Assembly (NCBI GenBank): GCA_963808965.1
Contig: CAWEHU010000012.1
Location: 1-64,000 of the forward strand
Length of the DNA: 64,000 nt
Source: CAWEHU01 sp963808965
Lineage (GTDB): Bacteria > Pseudomonadota > Alphaproteobacteria > Acetobacterales > Acetobacteraceae
Reading direction: 5' to 3'
Below are positions 45,078 to 52,962 of this stretch, piece after piece. The translations under genes were made by a program, and so were the position numbers. Numbering within the stretch: position 1 is the stretch's first letter; each line of letters starts with the position of its first letter. The notes beneath the pieces were generated by a model. The model was not told where the DNA came from, did no database searches, and saw only the letters and a list, made by a program, of their open reading frames with translations.

Positions 45078-46265
45078 CTAGCCAGATGCAGGCGCCTTCG
45101 AAGACAGGATGGGCCGGGGCGACGCCGCCCGTAGCACGAGGTAGCCGGAGCCTGCGGCCAGCACCGAGGCGAGCAGCACGCCGACACGAACATCGACATT
45201 ATAGCCCTCCGCTGGAAAGGCGAGCGAGCCGATGAACAGGCTCATCGTGAAGCCGATACCGGTGAGGAGCCCGACCCCAACGATGTGCTGCCAGCTCGTA
45301 CCTTCGGGCAGTGACGCAAGTCCCAGGCGCACGAAGACCCAAACCGCCCCGACTACGCCAAGCGGTTTGCCGAGCAACAGACCCGTCTCGACGCCCAGCT
45401 GCACCGGATGGAGCAGGCTCGAGAGGGGAAAATCGGCGAAACGCACCCCGGCATTGGCGAAAGCGAAGGCCGGCAGGATCAGGAACGTGACCCAGGGATG
45501 CAGATCATGTTCCAGGCTGCGCAGAGGCGACTCCTGCCCCTCCGCGTGCAGCGGGACGGCGAACCCGACGAGCACGCCTGCGAGGGTCGCGTGGACGCCG
45601 GATTTCAGCACGCAGACCCAAAGGAAGACGCCGACCAGGACGTAGCAGGCCCTCCGGGCGATGCCCGCCAGATTGAGCACGACCAGCGCGGCGAGACCGA
45701 CCCCCGCAAGGGCCAGGGCAAGCAGGGACAGGTCGGCGGTGTAGAACAGCGCGATAATCACGATCGCGGCAAGATCGTCGATGATCGCCAGGGCGAGTAG
45801 GAAGACCTTGAGCGAGGCTGGCACACGCGGCCCAAGGATGGCGAGCGTGCCGAGGGCGAAAGCGATATCCGTTGCGGTTGGAATTGCCCAGCCGCGCATC
45901 GCATCGCTGTCGCCCCAGTTGAAGGCGATGTAGAGGAGTGCCGGGCCAAGCATTCCACCGAATGCCGCGGCCGCGGGCAGCATGGCAAGGGACGGGGTGG
46001 AGAGGTCTCCTTCCCGGATTTCGCGTTTGATCTCCATCGCCACGAGCGCGAAGAAAACCGCCATCAGCCCGTCGTCAACCCACATCAACAACGGCTTCGC
46101 GATGACCAGCCCGCCGACTTGGATCGACAGCGGAACATCGAGCAGGCGCGTGTAAAGCGGCCCGAGCGGCGAGTTTGCGCACAGCAGGGCAACCAGGGCG
46201 GCGATGCCAAGGGCAATCCCGCCGGCTGCTTCCAGCTCCATGAATTGCTGCAGCCTGGACTTCAT
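45078..46265 (-). CDS. nhaA: NhaA Na+/H+ antiporter
   Basis: A 395-residue antiporter with about 12 membrane helices that exports Na+ (and Li+) in exchange for protons. The two functional Asp are in the family motif LLALAIIDDLAAIVIIALFY. Other signatures are WVDDGLMAVFFALVAMEIKR, PTATDIAFALGTLAILGPRV and KPLGVVGAVWVFVRLGLASL. ATG 46265 follows AAAGGAGAGCGGC. The ribosome site is paired in a short hairpin (see 46269-46298). The gene lies downstream of tRNA-Thr on the same strand. The frame is intact. Confidence -1.
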   Translation of the reverse strand: MKSRLQQFMELEAAGGIALGIAALVALLCANSPLGPLYTRLLDVPLSIQVGGLVIAKPLLMWVDDGLMAVFFALVAMEIKREIREGDLSTPSLAMLPAAAAFGGMLGPALLYIAFNWGDSDAMRGWAIPTATDIAFALGTLAILGPRVPASLKVFLLALAIIDDLAAIVIIALFYTADLSLLALALAGVGLAALVVLNLAGIARRACYVLVGVFLWVCVLKSGVHATLAGVLVGFAVPLHAEGQESPLRSLEHDLHPWVTFLILPAFAFANAGVRFADFPLSSLLHPVQLGVETGLLLGKPLGVVGAVWVFVRLGLASLPEGTSWQHIVGVGLLTGIGFTMSLFIGSLAFPAEGYNVDVRVGVLLASVLAAGSGYLVLRAASPRPILSSKAPASG

Positions 46266-46268
46266 GCC

Positions 46269-46298
46269 GCTCTCCTTTCCGCGGTCGCCTTCGAGAGC
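46269..46298 (-). promoter_or_regulatory. Hairpin covering the nhaA ribosome-binding site
   Basis: On the nhaA strand GCTCTC pairs with GAGAGC around an 18-base loop, and the right arm is part of the AAAGGAGAG Shine-Dalgarno sequence. Opening or closing this stem would switch translation. The 220-bp leader up to the tRNA holds no gene. nhaA leaders in proteobacteria are known to carry the nhaA-I and nhaA-II motifs (reported lithium riboswitches), but I cannot confirm that either consensus is present here. Confidence -1.
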
Positions 46299-46485
46299 TG
46301 TAATCCGACGAGGGCCGCCGTTGTGTGCGCGAGTGACCTGGCGAACAGCGCTCGGCCGACTTTTCCGGCGGGCAGACGGCTCCCGCTGGGTTCCGGTGCC
46401 GCCCCGGAGACACAGCCGGTCCGTGGACACTCCCTTCGGACACAAGGGACGGTGTTGCGATCGTTTCATCTTGCTGCAAAAAGGC

Positions 46486-46560
<75 letters not shown>

Positions 46561-46630
46561 GCCGGGCGGAAAAGGCGCGGCCTTCCTAAACTCAGAGGCC
46601 TGTCGGCGCAAGTCCGCGCCGCGATTTGCC

Positions 46631-47554
46631 CTACCGCAGCCAGACCAGCAATCCGAACAGCGTCAGGACCGAGGCCACGGTCGCGACCACGACCGTACCA
46701 GCCGACGCTTCGATGAGCGTGCCTGCCCGGCGGGCGAGCAGGAAGGCGTTGGCGCCGGTCGGCATCCCCGCCGTGAGCACGGCGACAGCGACGGGCTGGC
46801 CGGACATGCCGGTCAGACGCGTCAGCGCCCACACGACAGCCGGCAACAGGGCAAGCTTGAGCACCGAGGCCAGCGTCGCCTCCTTGAGAAACCGCGAGCC
46901 GCTGAACGGAGGCAGGGAAGCCCCAAGGCAGAACAATGCGAGCGGCGGTCCGGCGGCTCCCAGCATCGCCACCAGCCCGTGCAGCGCCCGCGGCACGGGT
47001 AGCCCGATGCCGCGCCAGGCAAACGCGAGCATGATCGCGACGATCACCGGGTTGCGCACCACGCCGCCGACCGTAGCACGCGCGATGTAGCGAAAGCCGG
47101 CGTGACCGGTCCCTCCCATTTCGACCAGAACCGTGGCGAGCGGCAGCAACAGCGCCGAGTGCAGCGCGATGATACCGAGCAGCGAAGAAAGCGCCGCCTC
47201 CCCAAAGGTCGCCGCGATGATCGGAATCCCCATCATCACCGTGTTGCCGTACGAGGCGTTGAGCCCGATCATCGCCGCCCGCGCCAATCCCGCCCCAAGC
47301 ACGAACCGCGCCATCACCATCGCCACCGCGTAGACGATCAGGCAAGCCGCGAAATAGACCGCGCCGATGTCCAGAACATCGAGATGCGGCGTCTCCGCGA
47401 CGGAGCTGAAGAGCAGACACGGCAGAGCTGCGAAGAACACGAAATCGTTCAGCCCGCGCAGCCCGCCCGCATCCATCCACTGAAAGCGGACGGCGATCCG
47501 TCCCATCACGATCAGGGCGAAGACCGGCGCAATGATTCCGAGCAGGTCCGACAC
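46631..47554 (-). CDS. AEC-family (auxin efflux carrier type) permease
   Basis: A 307-residue membrane protein with about ten helices of the auxin efflux carrier/AEC family, often malonate, malate or other small organic anion carriers in bacteria. Typical features are the N-terminal LLGIIAPVFALIVMGRIAV and the central discontinuous helix regions GLNASYGNTVMMGIPIIAAT and ALFCLGASLPPF. The late segment VLTAGMPTGANAFLLARR is the second crossover motif. The substrate cannot be told. It lies 47 bp downstream of the gmk stop on the same strand and may be read with it. Confidence -1.
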   Translation of the reverse strand: MSDLLGIIAPVFALIVMGRIAVRFQWMDAGGLRGLNDFVFFAALPCLLFSSVAETPHLDVLDIGAVYFAACLIVYAVAMVMARFVLGAGLARAAMIGLNASYGNTVMMGIPIIAATFGEAALSSLLGIIALHSALLLPLATVLVEMGGTGHAGFRYIARATVGGVVRNPVIVAIMLAFAWRGIGLPVPRALHGLVAMLGAAGPPLALFCLGASLPPFSGSRFLKEATLASVLKLALLPAVVWALTRLTGMSGQPVAVAVLTAGMPTGANAFLLARRAGTLIEASAGTVVVATVASVLTLFGLLVWLR

Positions 47555-47601
47555 CTACGGCGCGGCCTTCTCGGGGCGGCAATGGCAGACTGCGCCTCGG
47601 C

Positions 47602-48240
47602 TCATCCGATGAGGCCGGCGACGAACGCGGCCGCGCCGGTCTGGCGCGCGGTCGCGAGCCTCGCCGCGTGCAGTACGGCGCGCACCGCCTCCACGGCCGT
47701 ATCGAAAGAAACGTTCACGATGATGTGGTCGAACTCGCGCCAGTGCGCGATTTCCGCGCGCGCGGCATCCATGCGACGCGCGATTTCCGCCGCGTCATCC
47801 CCCCGCGCGCGGAGGCGGCCTTCGAGAGCCGCCAGGGATGGCGGGAGGATGAACACGCTCACCACATCGCTTGGCAGCGCCGCACGCAAGTTGCGACATC
47901 CTTGCCAGTCGATGTCGAACGCCACATCCCGTCCTGCCGCGAGCGCTGCCTCGACCGGCGCGCGCGGCGTGCCGTAGCTGCGGCCGAACACGGTCGCCCA
48001 CTCCAACAGTTCGCCGGAAGCGGCAAGCGCGTCGAACGCTGTTTGATCGCGGAAGAAATAGTCCGCGCCCTCCCGCTCGCCCGGACGCGGCTGACGCGTC
48101 GTCACGCTAACGGAGAGCGTGAGCTCGGGCTCGGTTTCCAGCAGCGCGCGTGTGATCGAGCTTTTTCCGGCGCCGGAGGGCGCGGCGATCACGAGGCAGA
48201 CGCCCCTTCGCGCTAAGCTTTGCTGCCGCGAAGCCTTCAT
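47602..48240 (-). CDS. gmk: Guanylate kinase
   Basis: A 212-residue kinase converting GMP to GDP. The P-loop is VIAAPSGAGKSSITRALLE. The GMP-binding segment follows as VSVTTRQPRPGEREGADYFF with GELLEWATVFGRSYGTP, and VAFDIDWQGCRNLR is the second nucleotide contact. The C-terminus (VRAVLHAARLATARQTG) is normal. The ATG overlaps the yicC TGA by four bases, which fixes the start. The gene is essential in most bacteria, and the frame is intact. Confidence -1.
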   Translation of the reverse strand: MKASRQQSLARRGVCLVIAAPSGAGKSSITRALLETEPELTLSVSVTTRQPRPGEREGADYFFRDQTAFDALAASGELLEWATVFGRSYGTPRAPVEAALAAGRDVAFDIDWQGCRNLRAALPSDVVSVFILPPSLAALEGRLRARGDDAAEIARRMDAARAEIAHWREFDHIIVNVSFDTAVEAVRAVLHAARLATARQTGAAAFVAGLIG

Positions 48241-49130
48241 TCGATATTCTGCACTTGCTCGCGTAACTGCTCGATCGCCGCCTTGAGTTGCAGGCCGGTC
48301 GCGGTCAGCGCGATGGACGCCGACTTGCTGCAAAGCGTATTGGCCTCGCGGTTGAACTCCTGCGCGAGGAAGTCGAACCTCCGCCCGATTGCCGAGCCCT
48401 CGGCCAATAGCGCATGCGCCGCCTGGATGTGGCTCTCCAGCCGATCGAGTTCCTCCCGCACATCGGAGCGGGCCGCGAGCAGCGCCACCTCCTGCGCGAT
48501 CCGCTCCTCCGGCAGCGATGGCGCCTCTCGCAGCAGCCCCTGAAGGTTCTCGATCAGCCGAGCCTGCTGCGCCGCGGGCTGGTCCGCGGCCTCGGCCGCA
48601 GCCTGGTCGCGCAGCGCGGCGATTTCGCCCAGCAGCGCTGTAAGGGTAGCCGCCAGACGGGCGCCCTCGGCCCGGCGGGCGGCAGCAAGGGCATCGAGCG
48701 CCTGGGCGAAGCCGGCCAGGATCGGGGCGGCCACCCCGTCTGGGCCTTGCTCGGTATCCGCCGGACCGCCCGGTCGCAACACGCCGGGAAGGGCCAGCAG
48801 CGCCTCCGCCCGCGGGGTTGGGCTCCCCGGAATGCGCATGTGCAGGTCCATCGCGAGGACCAGCGCCTGTTCCAGCGCCGCCGAATCCATCACCAGGCGC
48901 GACTGCTCCTGGCGCTTGACCCCGAGATTGGCGGTGACGTTGCCCCGTTTCAGCACCTTCGCCGCGGCTTCGCGCAGCGCGGGCTCGATCGAATCGTGCC
49001 CCGGGGGAAGCCGGAAGCGCAGGTCCAGCCCGCGGCCGTTGACGCTGCGCAGTTCCCATACCCAGCTGACGCCCTCGGCGCTGCCTTCGGCGCGGGCAAA
49101 GCCGGTCATCGAGGCGAGCGGCACGGTCAT
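48237..49130 (-). CDS. yicC: YicC family endoribonuclease
   Basis: A 297-residue YicC protein. Family signatures are the N-terminal SMTGFARAEGSAEGVSWVWE and LRSVNGRGLDLRFRLPPG, and the C-terminal AIGRRFDFLAQEFNREANTL followed by CSKSASIALTATGLQLK. YicC homologues are RNases affecting small-RNA turnover and stationary-phase survival. The usual partner gmk follows with an ATGA overlap. ATG 49130 is the family-typical start (MTVPLASMTGFARAEG). It is divergent from the SDR gene by 72 bp. Confidence -1.
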   Translation of the reverse strand: MTVPLASMTGFARAEGSAEGVSWVWELRSVNGRGLDLRFRLPPGHDSIEPALREAAAKVLKRGNVTANLGVKRQEQSRLVMDSAALEQALVLAMDLHMRIPGSPTPRAEALLALPGVLRPGGPADTEQGPDGVAAPILAGFAQALDALAAARRAEGARLAATLTALLGEIAALRDQAAAEAADQPAAQQARLIENLQGLLREAPSLPEERIAQEVALLAARSDVREELDRLESHIQAAHALLAEGSAIGRRFDFLAQEFNREANTLCSKSASIALTATGLQLKAAIEQLREQVQNIE

Positions 49131-49202
49131 GCGGCACAGTCCTTGGGAGCCCCGCCTTCTAGCAACAGGGCAGCGGCCCGCCAAACCCGCTATAGCTGCG
49201 CC

Positions 49203-49991
49203 ATGACACGGTTCGGCTCGGTCCTGATCACCGGCGCCTCCTCGGGCCTCGGACGCGCCATCGCCCTCGCCAGTGCGGGACCCGATACGATGCTGTTCCT
49301 GTCGGGTCGCGATGCCAGCCGGTTGGAGGAGACCGCGTCCGTCTGCCGCGCGCGTGGAGCCGACGTCCGCGCGGTCGTTCTCGATGTGCGCGATGCGGAC
49401 GCCATGGCGGCGTGGGTTACCGCGGCGGGCCACCTCGATCTCGTCATCGCCAATGCCGGCGTCTCGGCCGGCACGGGCCGCAACGCGCCGGAAACGCCTG
49501 CGCAAACTCGCGCCATCCTCGAGACAAATCTCGGAGGGGTGCTGAACACGGCTTTGCCCGCCCTCGAGGTCATGCAAGCTCAGACCCCAGGCCGCGACGG
49601 CGTGCGTGGGAGGATCGGCGTGATCGCTTCGATCGCGGCGTTCATCCCGGCACCGGGCGCCCCCGCCTACTGCGCATCGAAGGCGGCGGTGGATGCCTGG
49701 GCGGTCGGCACGGCGCCCTCTGCCCGGCGGCGCGGCATTCAGCTCACAAGCGTCTGCCCCGGCTACGTCCGCACCCCCATGACCGCCCGCAATCGTTTCC
49801 CGATGCCCGGGATCATGGGAGCGGAGCGTGCCGCGGAGATCGCGCTGGCCGGTATCGCATCCGGCCGCGTGCGCGTCGTGTTCCCGCGCTGGCTGGCCAT
49901 GACCGCCCGGCTGGTCGCGCTATTGCCGCCGCGCACGGCGGGGGCGCTCCTTGCGACACAGCCGGGAAAGGAGGCCGCCCCCGAACTCTGA
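49203..49991 (+). CDS. Short-chain dehydrogenase/reductase
   Basis: A 262-residue classical SDR. The cofactor loop is LITGASSGLGRAIALASAG, NNAG is represented by LVIANAGVSAGTGRN, and the catalytic Ser and Tyr-x3-Lys are in GVIASIAAFIPAPGAPAYCASKAA. GYVRTPMTARNRFPMPG is the substrate-loop region. A C-terminal extension of hydrophobic residues (FPRWLAMTARLVALLP) suggests membrane association, as in DltE/YqjQ-like SDRs of membrane lipid metabolism. The substrate is unknown. It converges on the phosphomannomutase gene. Confidence -1.
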   Translation: MTRFGSVLITGASSGLGRAIALASAGPDTMLFLSGRDASRLEETASVCRARGADVRAVVLDVRDADAMAAWVTAAGHLDLVIANAGVSAGTGRNAPETPAQTRAILETNLGGVLNTALPALEVMQAQTPGRDGVRGRIGVIASIAAFIPAPGAPAYCASKAAVDAWAVGTAPSARRRGIQLTSVCPGYVRTPMTARNRFPMPGIMGAERAAEIALAGIASGRVRVVFPRWLAMTARLVALLPPRTAGALLATQPGKEAAPEL

Positions 49992-50019
49992 AGGGGTTGC
50001 CGTTCAGGTGGCGATCAGC

Positions 50020-51429
50020 TCAGTGCCCGGCGTGGCTGCCCGAGAAATCCGGTGCTTGCAGGCCGGAAGCCTCAAGGTGCCGGACAAGGTCTTGCTTCAA
50101 TCGTTCGAGCGCGTCTTCACTGGTCGCCTCGGCCCGGGCGACCAGCACCGCCTGGGTGTTGGAAGCGCGGAGCAGCCACCAGCCGTCATCGGTAAGCACG
50201 CGAACGCCGTCGGTCTCCGATACCTTCGCCCCCTCTTCGCGCAGGCGGCCGGCGACCTCTTCGATCACCTGAAACTTGCGGCGATCGTCGCAGTCGAAGC
50301 GAAGCTCCGGCGTGTTGACGACATGCGGAAGCGCCTCGCGCACCGTCGAGAGCTTGTCGTCCATCCGCGCCACGATGCCGAGCATACGCACGGCCGCGTA
50401 GAGCGCGTCATCGAACCCATACCATTTGTCCGCAAAAAACACGTGGCCTGACATCTCGCCCGCGAGCGGGGCGCCGGTTTCGGCCATTTTCGCCTTGATG
50501 AGACTATGTCCCGTTTTCCACATCAGCGGCTCGCCGCCGGCGCGGGCGATCTCGTCGAACAGAACCTGACTCGCCTTCACGTCGGCGATGATCGTCGCAC
50601 CGGGATGCTGCTGCAATACGTCGCGCCCGAGGATCACCATGATCTGGTCGCCGAACAGGATGTGACCCGCATCATCCACGACTCCGATCCGGTCCGCGTC
50701 GCCATCGAGCGCGATCCCGATATCCGCGCGATGCTCCGCGACGGCGGCGATGAGCTGTTCGAGGTTCTTCGGCACGGTGGGATCGGGATGGTGGGCGGGG
50801 AAAGTGCCGTCGATTTCGGCGTTCAGCAGCGTATGCTCGCCGGGCAGGCTCGCCACCAGCTTGCGCAACACCTCTCCCGCAGAGCCGTTGCCGTTGTCCC
50901 AGACCACTCTGAGCGTCCGGTCGCCGCCGTCCCAATCGGCGAGGAGCCGCGCGATGTAATCCTCGGCTACGTCCTCGCGCTGTTCACTGCCCTCTGCCTC
51001 GGAAACCACATCGCCGAGGGCCGCCATCCCCCCGAGTTCCTTGATCTGGACGCCGAAGAAAGGCTTGCGGCCCAACATCATCTTGAAGCCGTTGTAATCC
51101 GGCGGATTGTGGCTGCCGGTTACCATCACCGCGCCATCGGTTTCGCGCGTGGTCGCGGCAAAATACAGCATCGGCGTCGGGCCACGGCCGATGCGCAAGA
51201 CCGCCATGCCGCTCGCCTTCAAACCCTCTACGAGCGGCGGCTCCAGCTCGGGGCTCGACAGCCGCCCGTCGTACCCGACCGCGACCGTCTTTCCGCCGGC
51301 GCGCGCCACGATCGTGCCGAACACACGGCCGATGGCGAATGCGTCCGCCGGATGCAGCGTACGCCCCACGATGCCTCGAATGTCGTATTCGCGCAGGACC
51401 GTCGGATCGAAATTATGCGTGAATGTCAT
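50020..51429 (-). CDS. Phosphomannomutase/phosphoglucomutase
   Basis: A 469-residue alpha-D-phosphohexomutase of the AlgC/ManB branch. The four domain signatures are present: N-terminal REYDIRGIVGRTLHPADA, phosphoserine loop GAVMVTGSHNPPDYNGFKM, metal loop DIGIALDGDADRIGVVDDAG and sugar-binding loop GEMSGHVFFADKWYGFDDAL. The C-terminal phosphate-binding segment is LRASNTQAVLVARAEA. It provides mannose-1-phosphate or glucose-1-phosphate for polysaccharide and UDP-sugar synthesis. It lies 14 bp after galU on the same strand, which suggests a joint role in making UDP-glucose. ATG 51429 follows GGGAGCACGGG. Confidence -1.
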   Translation of the reverse strand: MTFTHNFDPTVLREYDIRGIVGRTLHPADAFAIGRVFGTIVARAGGKTVAVGYDGRLSSPELEPPLVEGLKASGMAVLRIGRGPTPMLYFAATTRETDGAVMVTGSHNPPDYNGFKMMLGRKPFFGVQIKELGGMAALGDVVSEAEGSEQREDVAEDYIARLLADWDGGDRTLRVVWDNGNGSAGEVLRKLVASLPGEHTLLNAEIDGTFPAHHPDPTVPKNLEQLIAAVAEHRADIGIALDGDADRIGVVDDAGHILFGDQIMVILGRDVLQQHPGATIIADVKASQVLFDEIARAGGEPLMWKTGHSLIKAKMAETGAPLAGEMSGHVFFADKWYGFDDALYAAVRMLGIVARMDDKLSTVREALPHVVNTPELRFDCDDRRKFQVIEEVAGRLREEGAKVSETDGVRVLTDDGWWLLRASNTQAVLVARAEATSEDALERLKQDLVRHLEASGLQAPDFSGSHAGH

Positions 51430-51443
51430 CCCGTGCTCCCAGA

Positions 51444-52314
51444 TCAGCAATACAGCTTTAGAAACTCGCGCACGGCCGGCTCCATGTCCGGCCGCTTGAG
51501 CGCGAAGGCGATTTGCGCCTCGAGGAAGCCGACCTTATCGCCGCAGTCGAAGCGCCGCCCGTCGTAGCGAAGCCCGTGGAACGGCAGCTCGCCGATCATC
51601 CTGGCCATGCCATCGGTCAATTGGACTTCGTTCCCCGCACCACGCTCCATGAGCGCGAGATGCTCGATCACTTGCGGCAACAGCACGTAGCGGCCGATCA
51701 CCGAGAGATTTCGACGGCGCATCCTTCGGCGCGGGTTTCTCGACCAGGCCGGTCACCTCGACGAGCCTGCCGTCGTCGCGGCCAACCTTCAGTATACCGT
51801 AGCGATTGGTCTGCTCCGGGGGCACCTCCGTCACAGCAAGGACGTTCCCCCCGGTTTGATAATATACTTCGGCGAGCTGCTGCAGGCAGGGCTTGTCGGC
51901 GAGCACCAGATCATCAGGGAGCAGGACAGCGAACGGGTCATCGCCTATGAAAGCGCGCGCACACCAGATCGCGTGCCCAAGACCAAGCGGCACCTGCTGA
52001 CGCACCGTCACGATGGACCCGGGCTCCACCGCCATCTCGCGCAGCATGGACAGCTCGGCTTCCTTGTCGCGTTCCTTGAGGGTCTGCTCCAACTCGTAGG
52101 CGATATCGAAATGCTCGACGAGCGCGGTCTTGCCGCGGCCCGTTATCATGCAGAACTGCTCGATCCCGGCCGCGCGCGCTTCCTCGATCGCATACTGGAT
52201 CAGCGGCTTGTCCACGACGGGAAGCATTTCCTTGGCCGTCGCCTTGGTAGCGGGCAGAAACCGGGTGCCAAGGCCGGCGACGGGCAACACGGCCTTCTTC
52301 AGGGGCTTGATCAC
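51444..52314 (-). CDS. galU: UTP-glucose-1-phosphate uridylyltransferase, frameshifted
   Basis: About 289 residues. The N-terminal nucleotidyltransferase motif is AVLPVAGLGTRFLPATKATA, then KEMLPVVDKPLIQYAIEEA, with FAVLLPDDLVLADKPCLQQL for the metal site and GLVEKPAPKDAPS. After this an extra A in the AAA run near 51709-51711 breaks the frame. The C-terminal half resumes as NLSVIGRYVLLPQVIEHLAL, QLTDGMARMIGELPFHGL and DCGDKVGFLEAQIAFALKR. The protein is complete otherwise. UDP-glucose from this enzyme is the donor for OtsA. It is followed at once by the phosphomannomutase gene. Confidence -1.
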
Positions 52315-52452
52315 TGAAAGCTATCCTGTCTGGGCCGGCGAAGGTTGCGCGCCGACCATGTTCTACGGGCGGAGATTGTGCCGGGAGTGGTGGCATGGCT
52401 CCCGCGGGCCGGCAAGCGCCCGGCCTCCTAACGCTCTCCGGCCGTCGACCGT

Positions 52453-52917
52453 TCACGCCCGCCCGCGGCCACCCTTTCCGAGCAGGACGTCGCGAGCCTG
52501 GTTGATCCGCGCGGCCAGCCAATCCGAACCCCCGCTGTCCGGGTGCGCCGCGCGCATGAGCCGGTGATGGGCCGCCCGGATCTCCTCCTCGGTCGCGCCC
52601 GGTCGCAGCCCGAGCACCTGCCACGCCTCTTCCACACTCATTGGCCCGGCCGAGCGTGCCCTGGGCGGTTCGGTTTTACTCCCCTGTGGCCGCCGGGCGC
52701 TCCACCAATCGCGGATCAAGGGGAAAGCCAGGCTCAGGGCGAACAACCCGACCGGCAAGCGCCCGGACAACACGAGCAGCAGGGCGAGGCTGAGTTCGGC
52801 CAGCGCCGCGACCCACACGAACAGCGACCGGACGGTGCTCACGGAAGCATTGGCGAAGGCGTGCAGGGCGCCCAGGAACAGCAGGAGCACGAGGAGACCG
52901 AGCGCGAGCGCGATCAT
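52453..52917 (-). CDS. Membrane-anchored J-domain protein
   Basis: A 154-residue protein with two N-terminal membrane helices (LGLLVLLLFLGALHAF and AELSLALLLVLSG) and a C-terminal J domain (EEAWQVLGLRPGATEEEIRA then RLMRAAHPDSGG) containing the HPD motif that stimulates DnaK. This layout resembles the Tim14/Pam18-like DnaJ proteins of alphaproteobacteria. The role of bacterial forms is unclear; recruiting DnaK to the membrane is a reasonable guess. It lies between maeB and galU on the same strand. Confidence -1.
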   Translation of the reverse strand: MIALALGLLVLLLFLGALHAFANASVSTVRSLFVWVAALAELSLALLLVLSGRLPVGLFALSLAFPLIRDWWSARRPQGSKTEPPRARSAGPMSVEEAWQVLGLRPGATEEEIRAAHHRLMRAAHPDSGGSDWLAARINQARDVLLGKGGRGRA

Positions 52918-52962
52918 GGTGCGGAAGAGATGGTGTGGTGAGACGGAGCTGCGAAGTAGGCC

